Shown here piece by piece: positions 27,453 to 37,825 of a stretch of DNA of 64,000 nt. This stretch comes from Streptomyces shenzhenensis (lineage in GTDB: Bacteria; Actinomycetota; Actinomycetes; Streptomycetales; Streptomycetaceae), in assembly GCF_003688995.1 (NCBI RefSeq), contig NZ_PENI01000001.1:310001-374000 (forward strand), written 5' to 3'. The position numbers and the translations under genes were made by a program. The notes under the pieces were generated by a model. The model made no database searches. It saw only the letters and a program-made list of their open reading frames with translations, and was not told the DNA's origin. Numbering within the stretch: position 1 is the stretch's first letter; each line of letters starts with the position of its first letter.

Positions 27453-27977
27453 TCACGACAGCTTCAGCGACCCGGCCATCCGCGCCAGCTGCTCGAAGGA
27501 CGCCGTGCCCGCGACCACCGTGGTGGAGCCGGGCGTGTCCTCCAGCACCAGGGCGTCGTAGCGGCCCCCGGCGTAGCGCGTCCAGGTGCGGTCGCCGATC
27601 TTCTCGGTGACGTCGGTGGCCTTCGCGCCCTGGCTGGCCCGGTCGATGAACTCGGCGCGCTGCTGAGTCGACTGCTCGATCTGCACGTACTGTCCGTCGG
27701 GATCCTGGAAGCCCAGGTGCCAGCGTTCGGAGTCCGCCCCCTGGAACCGGACCGAGGTCGCCTTCCAGGAGTCGGGCAGGCCGTCGGGCGCGGCCACCGG
27801 GTAGGACGCGGCGCGCTGCGCCGTGAGCAGCTCGACACGGTAGTCGACCCGCTCGAGCTCCGGAGCGCGGTCGTCGTGCGGGATGAAGACATAGATGACG
27901 GCCGCCGCCATCCCGATCAGGCCCAGGGAGAGAATCATGTCCCGGACCGTTTTCTGCTTGCCGTTCGAACCTGCCAC
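27453..27977 (-). CDS. DUF4245 membrane-anchored protein
   Basis: From the GTG at 27977 the protein has 174 residues: a basic head (AGSNGKQKTVRDM), one membrane helix (ILSLGLIGMAAAVIYVF, about 15-31), and an extracytoplasmic domain with DGLPDSWKATSVRFQG and DPDGQYVQIEQS. This is the DUF4245 layout common in actinobacteria; its role is unknown. The longer open frame upstream lacks similarity, and GTG 27977 has GGGGGC just upstream. It is divergent from glpX. Confidence 0.8.
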   Translation of the reverse strand: MAGSNGKQKTVRDMILSLGLIGMAAAVIYVFIPHDDRAPELERVDYRVELLTAQRAASYPVAAPDGLPDSWKATSVRFQGADSERWHLGFQDPDGQYVQIEQSTQQRAEFIDRASQGAKATDVTEKIGDRTWTRYAGGRYDALVLEDTPGSTTVVAGTASFEQLARMAGSLKLS

Positions 27978-28103
27978 GCCCCCATCGTCGCAGGTGCCCA
28001 GCGCGCTCATCCGTGGGGGCCCCTGCTCATTCTGTACACCTGACGGTAGAGTCGGGACGAACACCCTCATCCGGCCGTCGTCGTATCAGAAAGGTGCGCT
28101 CCG

Positions 28104-29138
28104 ATGACCGAGCATCATCACTTGCCGTCCGAACTCGACGTCCCCTCCCAGGCCCCCGACCGGAACCTGGCCCTGGAACTCGTCCGGGTGACCGAGGCCG
28201 CGGCGATGGCCGCCGGCCGCTGGGTCGGGCGCGGTGACAAGAACGGCGCCGACGGTGCCGCGGTCCGCGCCATGCGCACCCTCGTCTCCACCGTCTCGAT
28301 GAACGGCGTGGTCGTCATCGGCGAAGGCGAGAAGGACGAGGCCCCGATGCTCTTCAACGGGGAGCGCGTCGGCGACGGCACCGGGCCCGAGTGCGACATC
28401 GCCGTCGACCCGATCGACGGCACGACGCTGACCGCCAAGGGCATGCCGAACGCGATCGCGGTCCTCGCGGCCGCCGAGCGCGGTTCCATGTTCGACCCGT
28501 CCGCCGTGTTCTACATGGACAAGCTGGTCACGGGACCGGAGGCGGCGGACTTCGTCGACATCGACGCGCCCGTGTCGGTGAACATCCGCCGGGTCGCCAA
28601 GGCCAAGCGGTCCGCGCCCGAGGACGTCACCGTCGTCATCCTCGACCGGCCGCGGCACGAAGGCATCATCAACGAGATCCGGGAGACCGGCGCACGCATC
28701 AAGCTGATCTCCGACGGCGATGTGGCCGGCTCGATCCTCGCCCTGCGCGAGGGCACCGGCATCGATCTGCTGCTCGGCGTCGGCGGCACCCCCGAGGGCA
28801 TCATCTCGGCGTGCGCCGTGAAGTGCCTGGGCGGCACCATCCAGGGCAAGTTGTGGCCGAAGGACGACGACGAACGGCAGCGGGCACTGGACGCGGGGCA
28901 CGATCTGGACCGCGTGCTGACCACGGAGGACCTGGTCACCGGCGAGAACGTGTTCTTCGTCGCCACCGGCATCACGGACGGCGAGCTGCTGCGCGGGGTG
29001 CGCTATCGCTCCGAGACCGCCACGACCGACTCGATCGTGATGCGTTCCCGGTCCGGCACGGTCCGCCGGATCGACTCCGAGCACCGGCTGCGCAAGCTGC
29101 GCGCGTACAGCGCGATCGACTTCGACCGGGCGAAGTAG
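28104..29138 (+). CDS. glpX: Fructose-1,6-bisphosphatase, class II
   Basis: The gluconeogenic phosphatase converts fructose 1,6-bisphosphate to fructose 6-phosphate. The 344-residue protein contains [17 protein letters not shown], the metal-binding [27 protein letters not shown] and the late [16 protein letters not shown] and LWPKDDDE motifs of GlpX. The ATG is preceded by AAAGG at a suitable distance. This is probably the organism's gluconeogenic FBPase. It lies alone on its strand between the DUF4245 gene and the accessory hydrolase/TetR segment. Confidence 0.96.
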   Translation: MTEHHHLPSELDVPSQAPDRNLALELVRVTEAAAMAAGRWVGRGDKNGADGAAVRAMRTLVSTVSMNGVVVIGEGEKDEAPMLFNGERVGDGTGPECDIAVDPIDGTTLTAKGMPNAIAVLAAAERGSMFDPSAVFYMDKLVTGPEAADFVDIDAPVSVNIRRVAKAKRSAPEDVTVVILDRPRHEGIINEIRETGARIKLISDGDVAGSILALREGTGIDLLLGVGGTPEGIISACAVKCLGGTIQGKLWPKDDDERQRALDAGHDLDRVLTTEDLVTGENVFFVATGITDGELLRGVRYRSETATTDSIVMRSRSGTVRRIDSEHRLRKLRAYSAIDFDRAK

Positions 29139-29739
29139 CGCGAGCCCCGGAGAACACGGACCAGATGGCGCCCCCGGTACGAAGGGGACGCCATCGGCTC
29201 CGCCGTGACTGCGGCGGACGGTGTTCGAGGCGAGGGCTGACGCGAAGAGCCGGGGCGAACCAGGGGCGCGTAGGGCCGGCGCGCAGACCCGGCGCGGGAC
29301 GGATTACAGGACGCGCGCCAGCCCGAAGGCAAGGGCTCAGGGCCGTACGCCGATCCGCTTGCCGCGCAGCCATCCGCGCAGGCGGGGAACGCCGTACGCG
29401 TGGTCCGCAGGCAGGCGTTGAGGCTTGAAGTGCCGGCCGTTGTGGGAGTCGCGTCCCGACCAGGTCCGGCATACGCGGCGCCGACGGCGCGGCGACCGTC
29501 GTGCGACGCCGCTGACCTCGGACGACCGGGCGTCACGGCCGCCGACGTCCACGACGGCGAAGCCGTGAGGCCGATGGCGGTCGGTCACCGATGGCTCACG
29601 TGGGCTTCGTCCTGGCCGCGCGGGAGATGGCGTTGCGGAGGAATCCGGTCACCAGGTCATGACGCCGGTGAATCCCCGAAGGGCTCGGCACTGGGCCTCA
29701 CCGCGAGCCGAGCCCCTTCTCCGCGCCGGGCGGAGCCGT
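29139..29739. other. Gene-poor 600-base stretch after glpX
   Basis: No intact gene is supported here. Short open frames exist on both strands without start signals or codon bias. One minus-strand fragment resembles a transposase (listed separately). The stretch, together with the following hydrolase/TetR pair, looks like an insertion between core genes. Confidence 0.5.
29337..29450 (-). pseudogene. IS5-type transposase relic
   Basis: About 37 codons read GRHFKPQRLPADHAYGVPRL then RGWLRGKRIGVRP before a stop. They resemble the IS5-family segment RPxKLHADKGYDxxRxRRxLRxRGI that follows the second catalytic Asp. The flanking codons upstream and downstream do not continue the family, and no terminal repeats were found. 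I read it as a decayed fragment. Confidence 0.42.
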
Positions 29740-30531
29740 TCAGCGGGCGGCTTGTTCGATGATCTTGGTGACCGCGGCGGGGCGGCTGACCATGACCGCG
29801 TGAGAGGCGTTCACCTCGGTGACGTGGGCGTTGGCGCGCTCGGCCATGAAGCGCTGCACGTCGGGGGCGATCGCGTTGTCCTGGCGGGTGATCAGGTCCC
29901 AGGAGGGGATGGAGCGGAACGATTCATTGACGCTGGCGTCCGAGACCGCCTTGGTGTTGGCGGGCCGCTGGGCCGCTGCCAGGTTGGCGGCCGTGGTCTT
30001 GTCCACATCCCCCGCGAAGGCCTCCCGGAAATGCGCCGGATCGATGGACACTTCCGTGCCGCCCGGGACCGTGGTCGAGATCAGCGGCAGTGCCGGAGAG
30101 GACTTGGCAGCCAGTTCGCCGACCGTCTCGCCCTTCGCGGGGATGAAGCCGGCGATGTACACCAGGGACTTGACGTCGGGGTCCGAGGCCGCGACGTTGG
30201 TGATCACGGCACCGCCGTAGGAGTGGCCGACCAGCACCACGGGGCCGTCGATGGTGGACAGGTAGCTGGAGACGTACGCCGAGTCGCTGGTGAGCCCCTG
30301 CAGCGGGTTGGCGATGGCGCGCACGGGGTAGCCGTCGTGGCGCAGTCGCTCCATCACCGGTGCCCAACTGGACGAATCCGCCCACGCTCCATGGACGAGG
30401 ACGACCGTCGGCTTGGGATGCCTGGGCTGAGCGTCGGTTGCCTGCGCCACGCCGGGAACGACGGCGGCGCTGAGCAGAGCGAAGGCGGCGGCGCCGATGA
30501 TCGCGACGCGACGGGAGAGACGGATTCGCAC
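29740..30531 (-). CDS. Secreted alpha/beta hydrolase
   Basis: From GTG 30531 (AAAGG eight bases upstream) the protein has 263 residues. Residues 1-32 are a signal peptide (RIRLSRRVAIIGAAAFALLS to VAQATDA). The hydrolase core has the oxyanion strand VVLVHGAWADSSSW, nucleophile Ser104 in VGHSYGG, and a late catalytic His in NASHAVMVS. It resembles esterase/salicylate-esterase-like (EstC/MenH-type) hydrolases. The substrate is unknown. It is divergently transcribed from a TetR gene sharing an intergenic palindrome, so it is probably the TetR target. Confidence 0.87.
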   Translation of the reverse strand: MRIRLSRRVAIIGAAAFALLSAAVVPGVAQATDAQPRHPKPTVVLVHGAWADSSSWAPVMERLRHDGYPVRAIANPLQGLTSDSAYVSSYLSTIDGPVVLVGHSYGGAVITNVAASDPDVKSLVYIAGFIPAKGETVGELAAKSSPALPLISTTVPGGTEVSIDPAHFREAFAGDVDKTTAANLAAAQRPANTKAVSDASVNESFRSIPSWDLITRQDNAIAPDVQRFMAERANAHVTEVNASHAVMVSRPAAVTKIIEQAAR

Positions 30532-30628
30532 GATATGACCTTTCGGATGGCAAGACGGGGGTGGGACACAGGCACGGAGAGCACGTCCGTCGGCCGCGGT
30601 CGAAGCCATGGAGCTGCCCCGGCAGCCA

Positions 30629-30652
30629 AGTAGACTAACTAGTAACTCTACT
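30629..30652. promoter_or_regulatory. 24-base palindromic TetR operator candidate
   Basis: Between the divergent hydrolase and TetR genes, half-sites AGTAGACTAACT and AGTAACTCTACT form a 24-base palindrome with 10 of 12 positions paired and a central ACTAGT. It is centred in the 181-base intergenic region and is AT-rich against its surroundings. This is the expected size and position for a TetR dimer-pair site controlling both genes. Confidence 0.7.
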
Positions 30653-30712
30653 GGCGTGGACTACGATGCCCGCTGAGGCGCCTCGGCGCAAGAGGGATGT
30701 GGGATCCGTACT

Positions 30713-31285
30713 ATGAACAAGGTGAAGGTGCCGGTACGAGAGCGTCTGCTCGAGACCGCCTCTGAGCTCTTCTATGCGCACGGTCTGCGTGCTGTGAGCG
30801 CTGACAAGATCATTGAGCGGGTCGGCACCACGAAGGTGACCTTCTACCGGCACTTCAGGACCAAGGACGATCTGGTCGTGGCGTACCTGGAGCAGCGCGC
30901 CGCCCTCGAACGTCGGGGTGTCGGCGAAGCGATCGCCCGGGCCGACGGCGATATCGATACGGCGTTGCGCCTGATCTCCGAGGAGATCGGGGCCATGGCA
31001 TGCGGGCCGGGCTTCCGCGGCTGCCCGTTCATCAACGCCGCCGCCGAGTATCCCGACCCCGACAGCCCCGTGCGCCAGGTCGTCGACGCGCACAGGACCT
31101 GGTGCAAGAAGGCGTATGAGCAGCTCGTCGCGCCGCTCGGACTGCCGGCGCAGGCCACCGTCGCCGACGATCTGATGGTGCTCCGTGACGGCGCCATGGT
31201 CGCCGGCTACCTCGGCGAACCCGCGGTCGCGGCCGACTCGTTCCTGCGTGGCTGCCGAGCGATGATCCGCCACCCGCGCGACTGA
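30713..31285 (+). CDS. TetR/AcrR-family transcriptional regulator
   Basis: The 190-residue protein has an N-terminal helix-turn-helix: RERLLETASELFYAHGLRAV, IIERVGTTKVTFYRHF, KDDLVVAYLEQR. The C-terminal ligand domain contains GPGFRGCPFINAAAEYPDP, a TetR subfamily signature with a conserved Cys. It likely represses itself and the divergent secreted hydrolase through the palindrome at 30629-30652; the inducer is unknown. Confidence 0.9.
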   Translation: MNKVKVPVRERLLETASELFYAHGLRAVSADKIIERVGTTKVTFYRHFRTKDDLVVAYLEQRAALERRGVGEAIARADGDIDTALRLISEEIGAMACGPGFRGCPFINAAAEYPDPDSPVRQVVDAHRTWCKKAYEQLVAPLGLPAQATVADDLMVLRDGAMVAGYLGEPAVAADSFLRGCRAMIRHPRD

Positions 31286-31453
31286 CCGGTTGCCGGATAC
31301 GCCCCGCGAACCGCTGCGAACCCATCAGCAGGCCGGTGCCGATCCGGGCCGGGCCCACCGTCTTCAGCAGCGGCTTCGAGAACTCAGTCGCGAAGGGCCC
31401 GGGGCGTGGGGCCGGCCGGCGCGCATCGCTGCCGGTCAGCCCGCTGTTTTCGG

Positions 31454-31831
31454 TCAGCCCGCTGCCGCTATGCGGCCCGCCGCCCGCGTCGCCTTCTTCA
31501 GCTCCAAGTCGCGGCGCCGGCGCCGGGCCAGCACCACGCGGCGCTCCGCGGCGGTGAGGCCGCCCCACACGCCGTACGGCTCGGGCTGGAGCAGCGCGTG
31601 CTCACGGCACTCGACCATCACCGGACAGCGCGCGCAGACCCGCTTGGCCGCCTCCTCGCGGGACAGCCGGGCGGCGGTGGGCTCCTTCGAAGGGGCGAAG
31701 AACAGACCGGCCTCGTCCCGCCGGCACACCGCCTCGGTGTGCCAGGGGGCGTCCTGGTCCCGCTCTCGCGCAGGCACCCGCTGAGCCGGAACGGCAGCTA
31801 CCTGCAGGGACGAATGCGGCGGTTGCAGCAC
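31454..31831 (-). CDS. wblI: WhiB-family iron-sulfur transcriptional regulator
   Basis: The 125-residue Wbl protein has the four cluster ligands Cys36 (AVCRRDE), Cys66 and Cys69 (RVCARCP) and Cys75 (VECREH), the GVWGG turn (87-91) and a basic C-terminal tail (RRVVLARRRRRDLELKK). Wbl proteins bind a 4Fe-4S cluster and partner sigma factor region 4. The GTG start has AGGAG six bases upstream. The wblI symbol rests on remembered S. coelicolor gene order (Wbl gene beside glpX), not on alignment; the hydrolase/TetR pair separates them here. Confidence 0.85.
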   Translation of the reverse strand: MLQPPHSSLQVAAVPAQRVPARERDQDAPWHTEAVCRRDEAGLFFAPSKEPTAARLSREEAAKRVCARCPVMVECREHALLQPEPYGVWGGLTAAERRVVLARRRRRDLELKKATRAAGRIAAAG

Positions 31832-32005
31832 GGTCTACTCCTGACGACGGCTTCGCGAGCGAGAGACGATGCAGCAAGCCCTACCCGCTGTGCGCGCGCC
31901 TATGCACTGCGTTCCGATCCGCGGGAGCGCGGCGGCCGGTTCACGACCCCCCGCGCCGGGCGTGGCGGGACCGCGCCGTTCCGGATCCGGCCCGATGCGC
32001 GGCCG

Positions 32006-32701
32006 TCAGCGTCCGAGGTGCTTCCGCACGGTCCTGTCGACCTTGTGGTGCACGCGGTCGAGGATGTCCGCGATGCGTTTCCCGCGTTTCGGCCGGGCCT
32101 CGACGTTGCCCAGCACGGCCCATCCGTCCACATAGACCGCGGGTGCCTCGGGCTCGGCCGAGTCCAGCGTGTGCACTTCGAAGTTGCCGAGCACGCCGCC
32201 GCCGCTGCCGCGCAGCGCCACGTTCTCCGGCACCCGGATCTGGACGTCGCCGAAGACCGACACCGCGTTGATGACGACCTGCTGGTACTCGAAGATCGCC
32301 TCGCTGAGGTCGATCTCGACGCTGCCGAAGATCGCGTACGCGTGCATCCGGCGTCCGGCGCGCCAGCGGCCCTTGCGCACGGCGCTGCTGAACACGGCGA
32401 CGATATTGGCGTCCGCCTCCTCCGGTATCGCGCCGGGGGCCGGGCGGGGCGGCGCGTACGGCGAGGCGGCCGGGCGGCCGTGGGCGGCGGGCAGGTCCCG
32501 GATGAAGACCTCCAGCTCGCCGACCGTCTTGGCGTTCAGCACCCCCTCCACCCGCTCCGCGTGTTCGTCGGCGGTCAGGCGCCCCTCGGCTAGGGCCTCC
32601 CGCAGGATGTCGGCGATCCGGTCCCGGTCCGCGTCCGAGGCGCGCAGTTCGGTGACGCGCGGTGCCGCGTCCTGCCGCTGGGCGTGCTTCTGAAGGTCCA
32701 C
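32006..32701 (-). CDS. DUF1707 and LiaF-like domain protein
   Basis: The 231-residue protein has an N-terminal DUF1707 segment (about 14-70: LRASDADRDRIADILREALA, then TADEHAERVEGVLNAKTVGEL) found in many actinobacterial proteins. A Pro-rich linker follows, then a C-terminal beta-rich LiaF/DUF2154-like region (AYAIFGSVEIDLSEA, VSVFGDVQIRVPENV, VLGNFEVHTLD) with the repeating FGDVxIxVP pattern. There is no membrane helix. LiaF-like domains are linked to envelope-stress sensing; its own function is unknown. Confidence 0.82.
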   Translation of the reverse strand: MDLQKHAQRQDAAPRVTELRASDADRDRIADILREALAEGRLTADEHAERVEGVLNAKTVGELEVFIRDLPAAHGRPAASPYAPPRPAPGAIPEEADANIVAVFSSAVRKGRWRAGRRMHAYAIFGSVEIDLSEAIFEYQQVVINAVSVFGDVQIRVPENVALRGSGGGVLGNFEVHTLDSAEPEAPAVYVDGWAVLGNVEARPKRGKRIADILDRVHHKVDRTVRKHLGR

Positions 32702-32751
32702 GGCAGCAGCGTACCGAAACGCGATAGATCGCGACTAGGGGTGAGAACGGC

Positions 32752-33330
32752 TCGGCCGTGGCGGCCCGGCCCGGGCTGAGCAGTCCAAGCCGGGCTCGGC
32801 GGTCCGAGCCGGGCAGGGGGCCGAGCCGGGTGTGGCAGTCCGAGCCGGGTGTGGCGATCCGAGCCGCGTGTGGCGGGCTGAGCCAGGCTGGGCGGTCCGA
32901 GCCGGGCAGGAGGCCGAGCCGGGCAGGAGGCCGAGCCGGGCAGGAGGCCGAGCCGGGCGGGGGCTGACCAGGCAGGCGAACTGAGCCGGGCAAGGCAGGG
33001 ACTGAGCCGGACAGGCGGGCTCAGCCAGGCAAGGGGGACCGAGCCGGGTGTGGCGGTCCGAGCCCGGCCGGGGGGGCTGAGGCAGGCAGGCGGACTGAGC
33101 CGGGTACGTCGGTCCGAGCCAGGCAGGGGGCTGAGCCCGATATGGCGAGCCGATCAGGGCGGGCCAAGCCAGGCAGGCGGGCTCAGCCGGGCAGGGCGGT
33201 CCAAGCCAGGCAGGTGGACCGAGCCGGGTATGGCGGGCCGAGCCGGGCAGGCGGGCTGAGCCTGATATGGCGAGCCGGGCAGGCGGGCCGAGTCGGGGCG
33301 GGCTGAGCTTGGTGTGGTGGACTGAGCCTG
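32752..33330. repeat. Degenerate minisatellite-like tract of about 580 bases
   Basis: The gap 32702-33475 between the DUF1707 and class I fumarase genes is filled by several dozen imperfect 17-21-base units of the form CCGAGCCGGGCAGGNGG. Exact 17-base period copies occur near 32915-32960; elsewhere units vary as GAGCCGGGTGTGGCGG or GAGCCAGGCAGGCGG. A long minus-strand frame through it (Pro/Arg/Leu-rich) continues antisense into the fumarase and looks like a by-product of the repeat. No promoter or gene is evident inside. Confidence 0.85.
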
Positions 33331-33475
33331 ACCTCACAGGCTGGCGCTCGGGGCCAGGTTCTACGCTGGTGAGGCCCGCCGATGCCGGTGGGCCGCAGGC
33401 GACCGCCCCGCGGTCAGCGCGCCCCGGAGGCGAGCCGCCTGAACACGCTGCATGTCGAGTGAGGAATGGGCAAAG

Positions 33476-35167
<1,692 letters not shown>

Positions 35168-35259
35168 CACCTGCGCTGCGGCGGGGGACGGACTTCGCCC
35201 CCGCCGCCCCTACCTATCCCCAGGGACTCCACCCCTGCACCCCACCGGGGCTGCACCCC

Positions 35260-35278
35260 TCCGGGGCTCCGCCCCGGA
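35260..35278. terminator. TCCGGGGC/GCCCCGGA hairpin between the fumarase genes
   Basis: Perfect 8-base arms with a TCC loop sit in the 187-base gap between the class I and class II fumarase genes. The GGGGCTCCGCCCC core is a common dispersed element in Streptomyces DNA. No U-run follows. Confidence 0.5.
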
Positions 35279-35354
35279 CCCCGGTGCGGATCACCCGTCG
35301 GGGTGGGAACAGGCGCCGTGTCCGGGGTGCTGTGACTGGCGGAGGTGATCGGCA

Positions 35355-36752
35355 GTGGCCGACAACGAGCAGGGGTACCGGATCGAGCACGACTCCATGG
35401 GTGAGGTGCGTGTTCCCGTCGAGGCGAAGTGGCGGGCGCAGACGCAGCGTGCCGTGGCGAACTTCCCGGTCTCCGGGCAGCGCATCGAGCGCGCCCACAT
35501 CGAGGCGCTCGCCCGGATCAAGGCGGCGGCGGCGAAGGTGAACGCCGAGCTGGGCGTGGTCGACAAGGACATCGCCGAGGCGATCCAGGACGCGGCCCGG
35601 GAGGTCGCCGAGGGCGGGTGGGACGAGCACTTCCCCGTCGACGTGTTCCAGACCGGGTCCGGGACCTCGTCCAACATGAACGCCAACGAGGTCATCGCCA
35701 CGCTGGCGAGCGAGCGGCTCGGCCGGGACGTGCATCCCAACGACCACGTCAACGCCTCGCAGTCGTCCAACGACGTCTTCCCCTCCAGCATCCACATCGC
35801 GGCCACCGCGGCGGTCACGCACGACCTGGTCCCGGCCCTGGAGCGGCTCGCGGACGCGCTGGCCCGCAAGTCCGCGGAGTTCGCCGACGTGGTGAAGTCC
35901 GGGCGGACGCACCTGATGGACGCCACGCCGGTGACCCTGGGCCAGGAGTTCGGCGGGTACGCGGCCCAGGTGCGGTACGGGATCGAGCGGCTGCGCGCCA
36001 CCCTGCCCCGGCTCGCCGAGCTGCCGCTGGGCGGCACCGCCGTCGGCACCGGCATCAACACCCCGCCGGGCTTCTCCGCCGCCGTCATCGAGGAGGTCGC
36101 CCGGGCCACCGGGCTGCCGCTCACCGAGGCCCGCGACCACTTCGAGGCGCAGGGCGCCCGGGACGGGATCGTGGAGGCGAGCGGCCAGCTGCGGACCATC
36201 GCCGTCGGCCTGACGAAGATCGCGAACGATCTGCGCTGGATGGCCTCCGGGCCGCGGACCGGGCTCGCCGAGATCCGGCTCCCCGACCTCCAGCCGGGGT
36301 CCTCGATCATGCCGGGCAAGGTCAACCCGGTCGTCCCGGAGGCCGTGCTCATGGTCTGCGCGCAGGTCATCGGCAACGACACGACCATCACCACGGCCGG
36401 CGCCGCCGGGAACTTCGAGCTGAACGTCATGCTGCCGGTGCTCGCCAAGAACGTGCTGGAGTCGGTCCGGCTGCTCGCCAACGTCTCCCGGCTGCTCGCC
36501 GACCGGACGGTCGACGGCATCGTCGCCGACCGGGACCGGACCCGCGAGTACGCCGAGTCGTCACCCTCCGTGGTCACACCGCTGAACCGGTACATCGGCT
36601 ACGAGGAGGCCGCGAAGGTGGCCAAGCGGGCGCTGGCCGAGCGGAAGACGATCCGTCAGGCCGTCCTGGAGGGCGGGTACGTGGAGCGCGGCGATCTGAC
36701 GGTCGAACAGCTCGACGAAGCGCTGGATGTCCTGCGGATGACTCATCCGTAA
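35355..36752 (+). CDS. fumC: Fumarate hydratase, class II
   Basis: The 465-residue cofactor-independent fumarase is of the fumarase/aspartase superfamily. It shows [54 protein letters not shown] and the flexible-loop signature [15 protein letters not shown]. It hydrates fumarate to malate. The GTG start follows GGAGG by about ten bases. The oxygen-stable enzyme lies directly behind the Fe-S fumarase gene, giving the organism redox-redundant capacity at one locus. Confidence 0.96.
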   Translation: MADNEQGYRIEHDSMGEVRVPVEAKWRAQTQRAVANFPVSGQRIERAHIEALARIKAAAAKVNAELGVVDKDIAEAIQDAAREVAEGGWDEHFPVDVFQTGSGTSSNMNANEVIATLASERLGRDVHPNDHVNASQSSNDVFPSSIHIAATAAVTHDLVPALERLADALARKSAEFADVVKSGRTHLMDATPVTLGQEFGGYAAQVRYGIERLRATLPRLAELPLGGTAVGTGINTPPGFSAAVIEEVARATGLPLTEARDHFEAQGARDGIVEASGQLRTIAVGLTKIANDLRWMASGPRTGLAEIRLPDLQPGSSIMPGKVNPVVPEAVLMVCAQVIGNDTTITTAGAAGNFELNVMLPVLAKNVLESVRLLANVSRLLADRTVDGIVADRDRTREYAESSPSVVTPLNRYIGYEEAAKVAKRALAERKTIRQAVLEGGYVERGDLTVEQLDEALDVLRMTHP

Positions 36753-36812
36753 CCGGAGGTTTCGGGCGCGCGAACCGTCATGCCCAGCACAGCGCCGTAT
36801 GCCCAGGGCACC

Positions 36813-36825
36813 TAATATCTGTACA
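36813..36825 (+). promoter_or_regulatory. Leaderless promoter of the DUF402 gene
   Basis: TAATAT (36813-36818), very close to the TATAAT consensus, lies six bases before the ATG at 36825, predicting a leaderless mRNA. No ribosome site is present. The -35 region is weak. Confidence 0.5.
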
Positions 36826-37526
36826 TGGCAGACGGCGGAGCGGTGAGACGCGTGACAGGCGGAGGAGCGAGCGGTTCGGCGGGCTTCTGGGCGCCGGGCA
36901 GTCACATCCTGTGGCGGTACCGGGAGAACGGCGGCGAGCACGTCCACATCGCCCGCCCCGTCACCGTCGTCCGGGACGACGCGGAACTGCTCGCGGTGTG
37001 GCTGGCGCCCGGCACCGAGTGTGTGAAGCCGGTGCTGGCCGACGGCACGCCCGTGCACGTCGAACCGCTGGAGTCCCGGTACACCAGGCCCCGTACCGTG
37101 CAGCGCGACCGCTGGTTCGGCACGGGTGTGCTGAAGCTGGCCCGGCCCGGTGAGCCATGGTCGGTGTGGCTGTTCTGGGATCCGGGCTGGCGGTTCAAGA
37201 ACTGGTACGTCAACCTCGAAGAACCGCTGGCCCGTTGGCGGGACGGGGTCGACTCAGAGGACCATTTCCTGGACATCTCCGTGCACCCGGACCGGAGTTG
37301 GCACTGGCGCGACGAGGACGAGTTCGCGCAGGCCCAGCGGGACGGGCTGATGGACCCGGGCCTGGCCGAACGGGTGCGGCAGGCGGGGCGGTCCGCGGTG
37401 GCGTCGATCGAGTCGTGGGGCCGGCCGTTCTCGGAAGGCTGGCAGCGCTGGCGCCCCGATCCGTCCTGGGCGGTACCGTCGCTGCCGGAGGACTGGGACC
37501 GTATGCCCGCACACATGTCCTCATGA
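36825..37526 (+). CDS. DUF402 domain protein
   Basis: The 233-residue soluble protein has a central DUF402 domain: HVHIARPVTVVRDDAELLAV, DRWFGTGVLKLARPGEPWSV, then WDPGWRFKNWYVNLEEPLAR and DHFLDISVHPDRSWHWRDEDEF. Those last segments carry the Tyr/Asp/Glu residues typical of the family. DUF402 proteins include nucleoside-diphosphate phosphatases and ribonuclease-linked proteins, so a phosphatase role is plausible but unproven. Start chosen from the leaderless -10 spacing. Confidence 0.85.
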   Translation: MADGGAVRRVTGGGASGSAGFWAPGSHILWRYRENGGEHVHIARPVTVVRDDAELLAVWLAPGTECVKPVLADGTPVHVEPLESRYTRPRTVQRDRWFGTGVLKLARPGEPWSVWLFWDPGWRFKNWYVNLEEPLARWRDGVDSEDHFLDISVHPDRSWHWRDEDEFAQAQRDGLMDPGLAERVRQAGRSAVASIESWGRPFSEGWQRWRPDPSWAVPSLPEDWDRMPAHMSS

Positions 37527-37642
37527 GACTCTTGATGCGCCCCGGGGCCACAACCGTAGGATCGTCCTCCGCAAGGGCGCACAGCAGCAACTCCGGGTAC
37601 AGACGCCGAGTCTGACCGAACGTCACCGAGGGGCGGCAGGAC

Positions 37643-37825
37643 GTGAGCGAGGGGTACGAGGGCACCACCGGCGCGCATCGGAGACGGTTCGCCGGTGACA
37701 CAGGAACAACCTCTGACCACGCGGGAATTCCGTTCCTGGGGCACGTATTCCGGGTATCGGAATTCCTGCGGGACGAACTGCGCGCGCTGCGCGCAGCCCC
37801 GGACGGATGGATTCGACACGCGTGA
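37643..37825 (+). CDS. Possible 60-residue upstream ORF coupled to the PP2C gene
   Basis: A GTG-start frame (MSEGYEGTTGAHRRRFAGD to RAAPDGWIRHA) ends in a TGA that overlaps a GTG start (37822) of the phosphatase gene, a GTGA coupling pattern. The ribosome site is poor and no family is recognised. It may be a real coupling leader peptide or chance; kept at low confidence. Confidence 0.25.
   Translation: MSEGYEGTTGAHRRRFAGDTGTTSDHAGIPFLGHVFRVSEFLRDELRALRAAPDGWIRHA
37724..37766. promoter_or_regulatory. Spaced 9-base inverted repeat upstream of the PP2C gene
   Basis: GGAATTCCG (37724-37732) and CGGAATTCC (37758-37766) are perfect inverted repeats separated by 25 bases in an AT-richer patch. Each contains the GAATTC palindrome. 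They could be paired regulator sites or part of the promoter of the phosphatase gene; they also lie inside the possible 60-residue ORF. Confidence 0.45.

Noticed and set aside
29400..29762. Plus-strand 120-codon frame in the gene-poor stretch
   Set aside because: Poor codon bias, no domain, overlaps the end of the hydrolase gene antisense.
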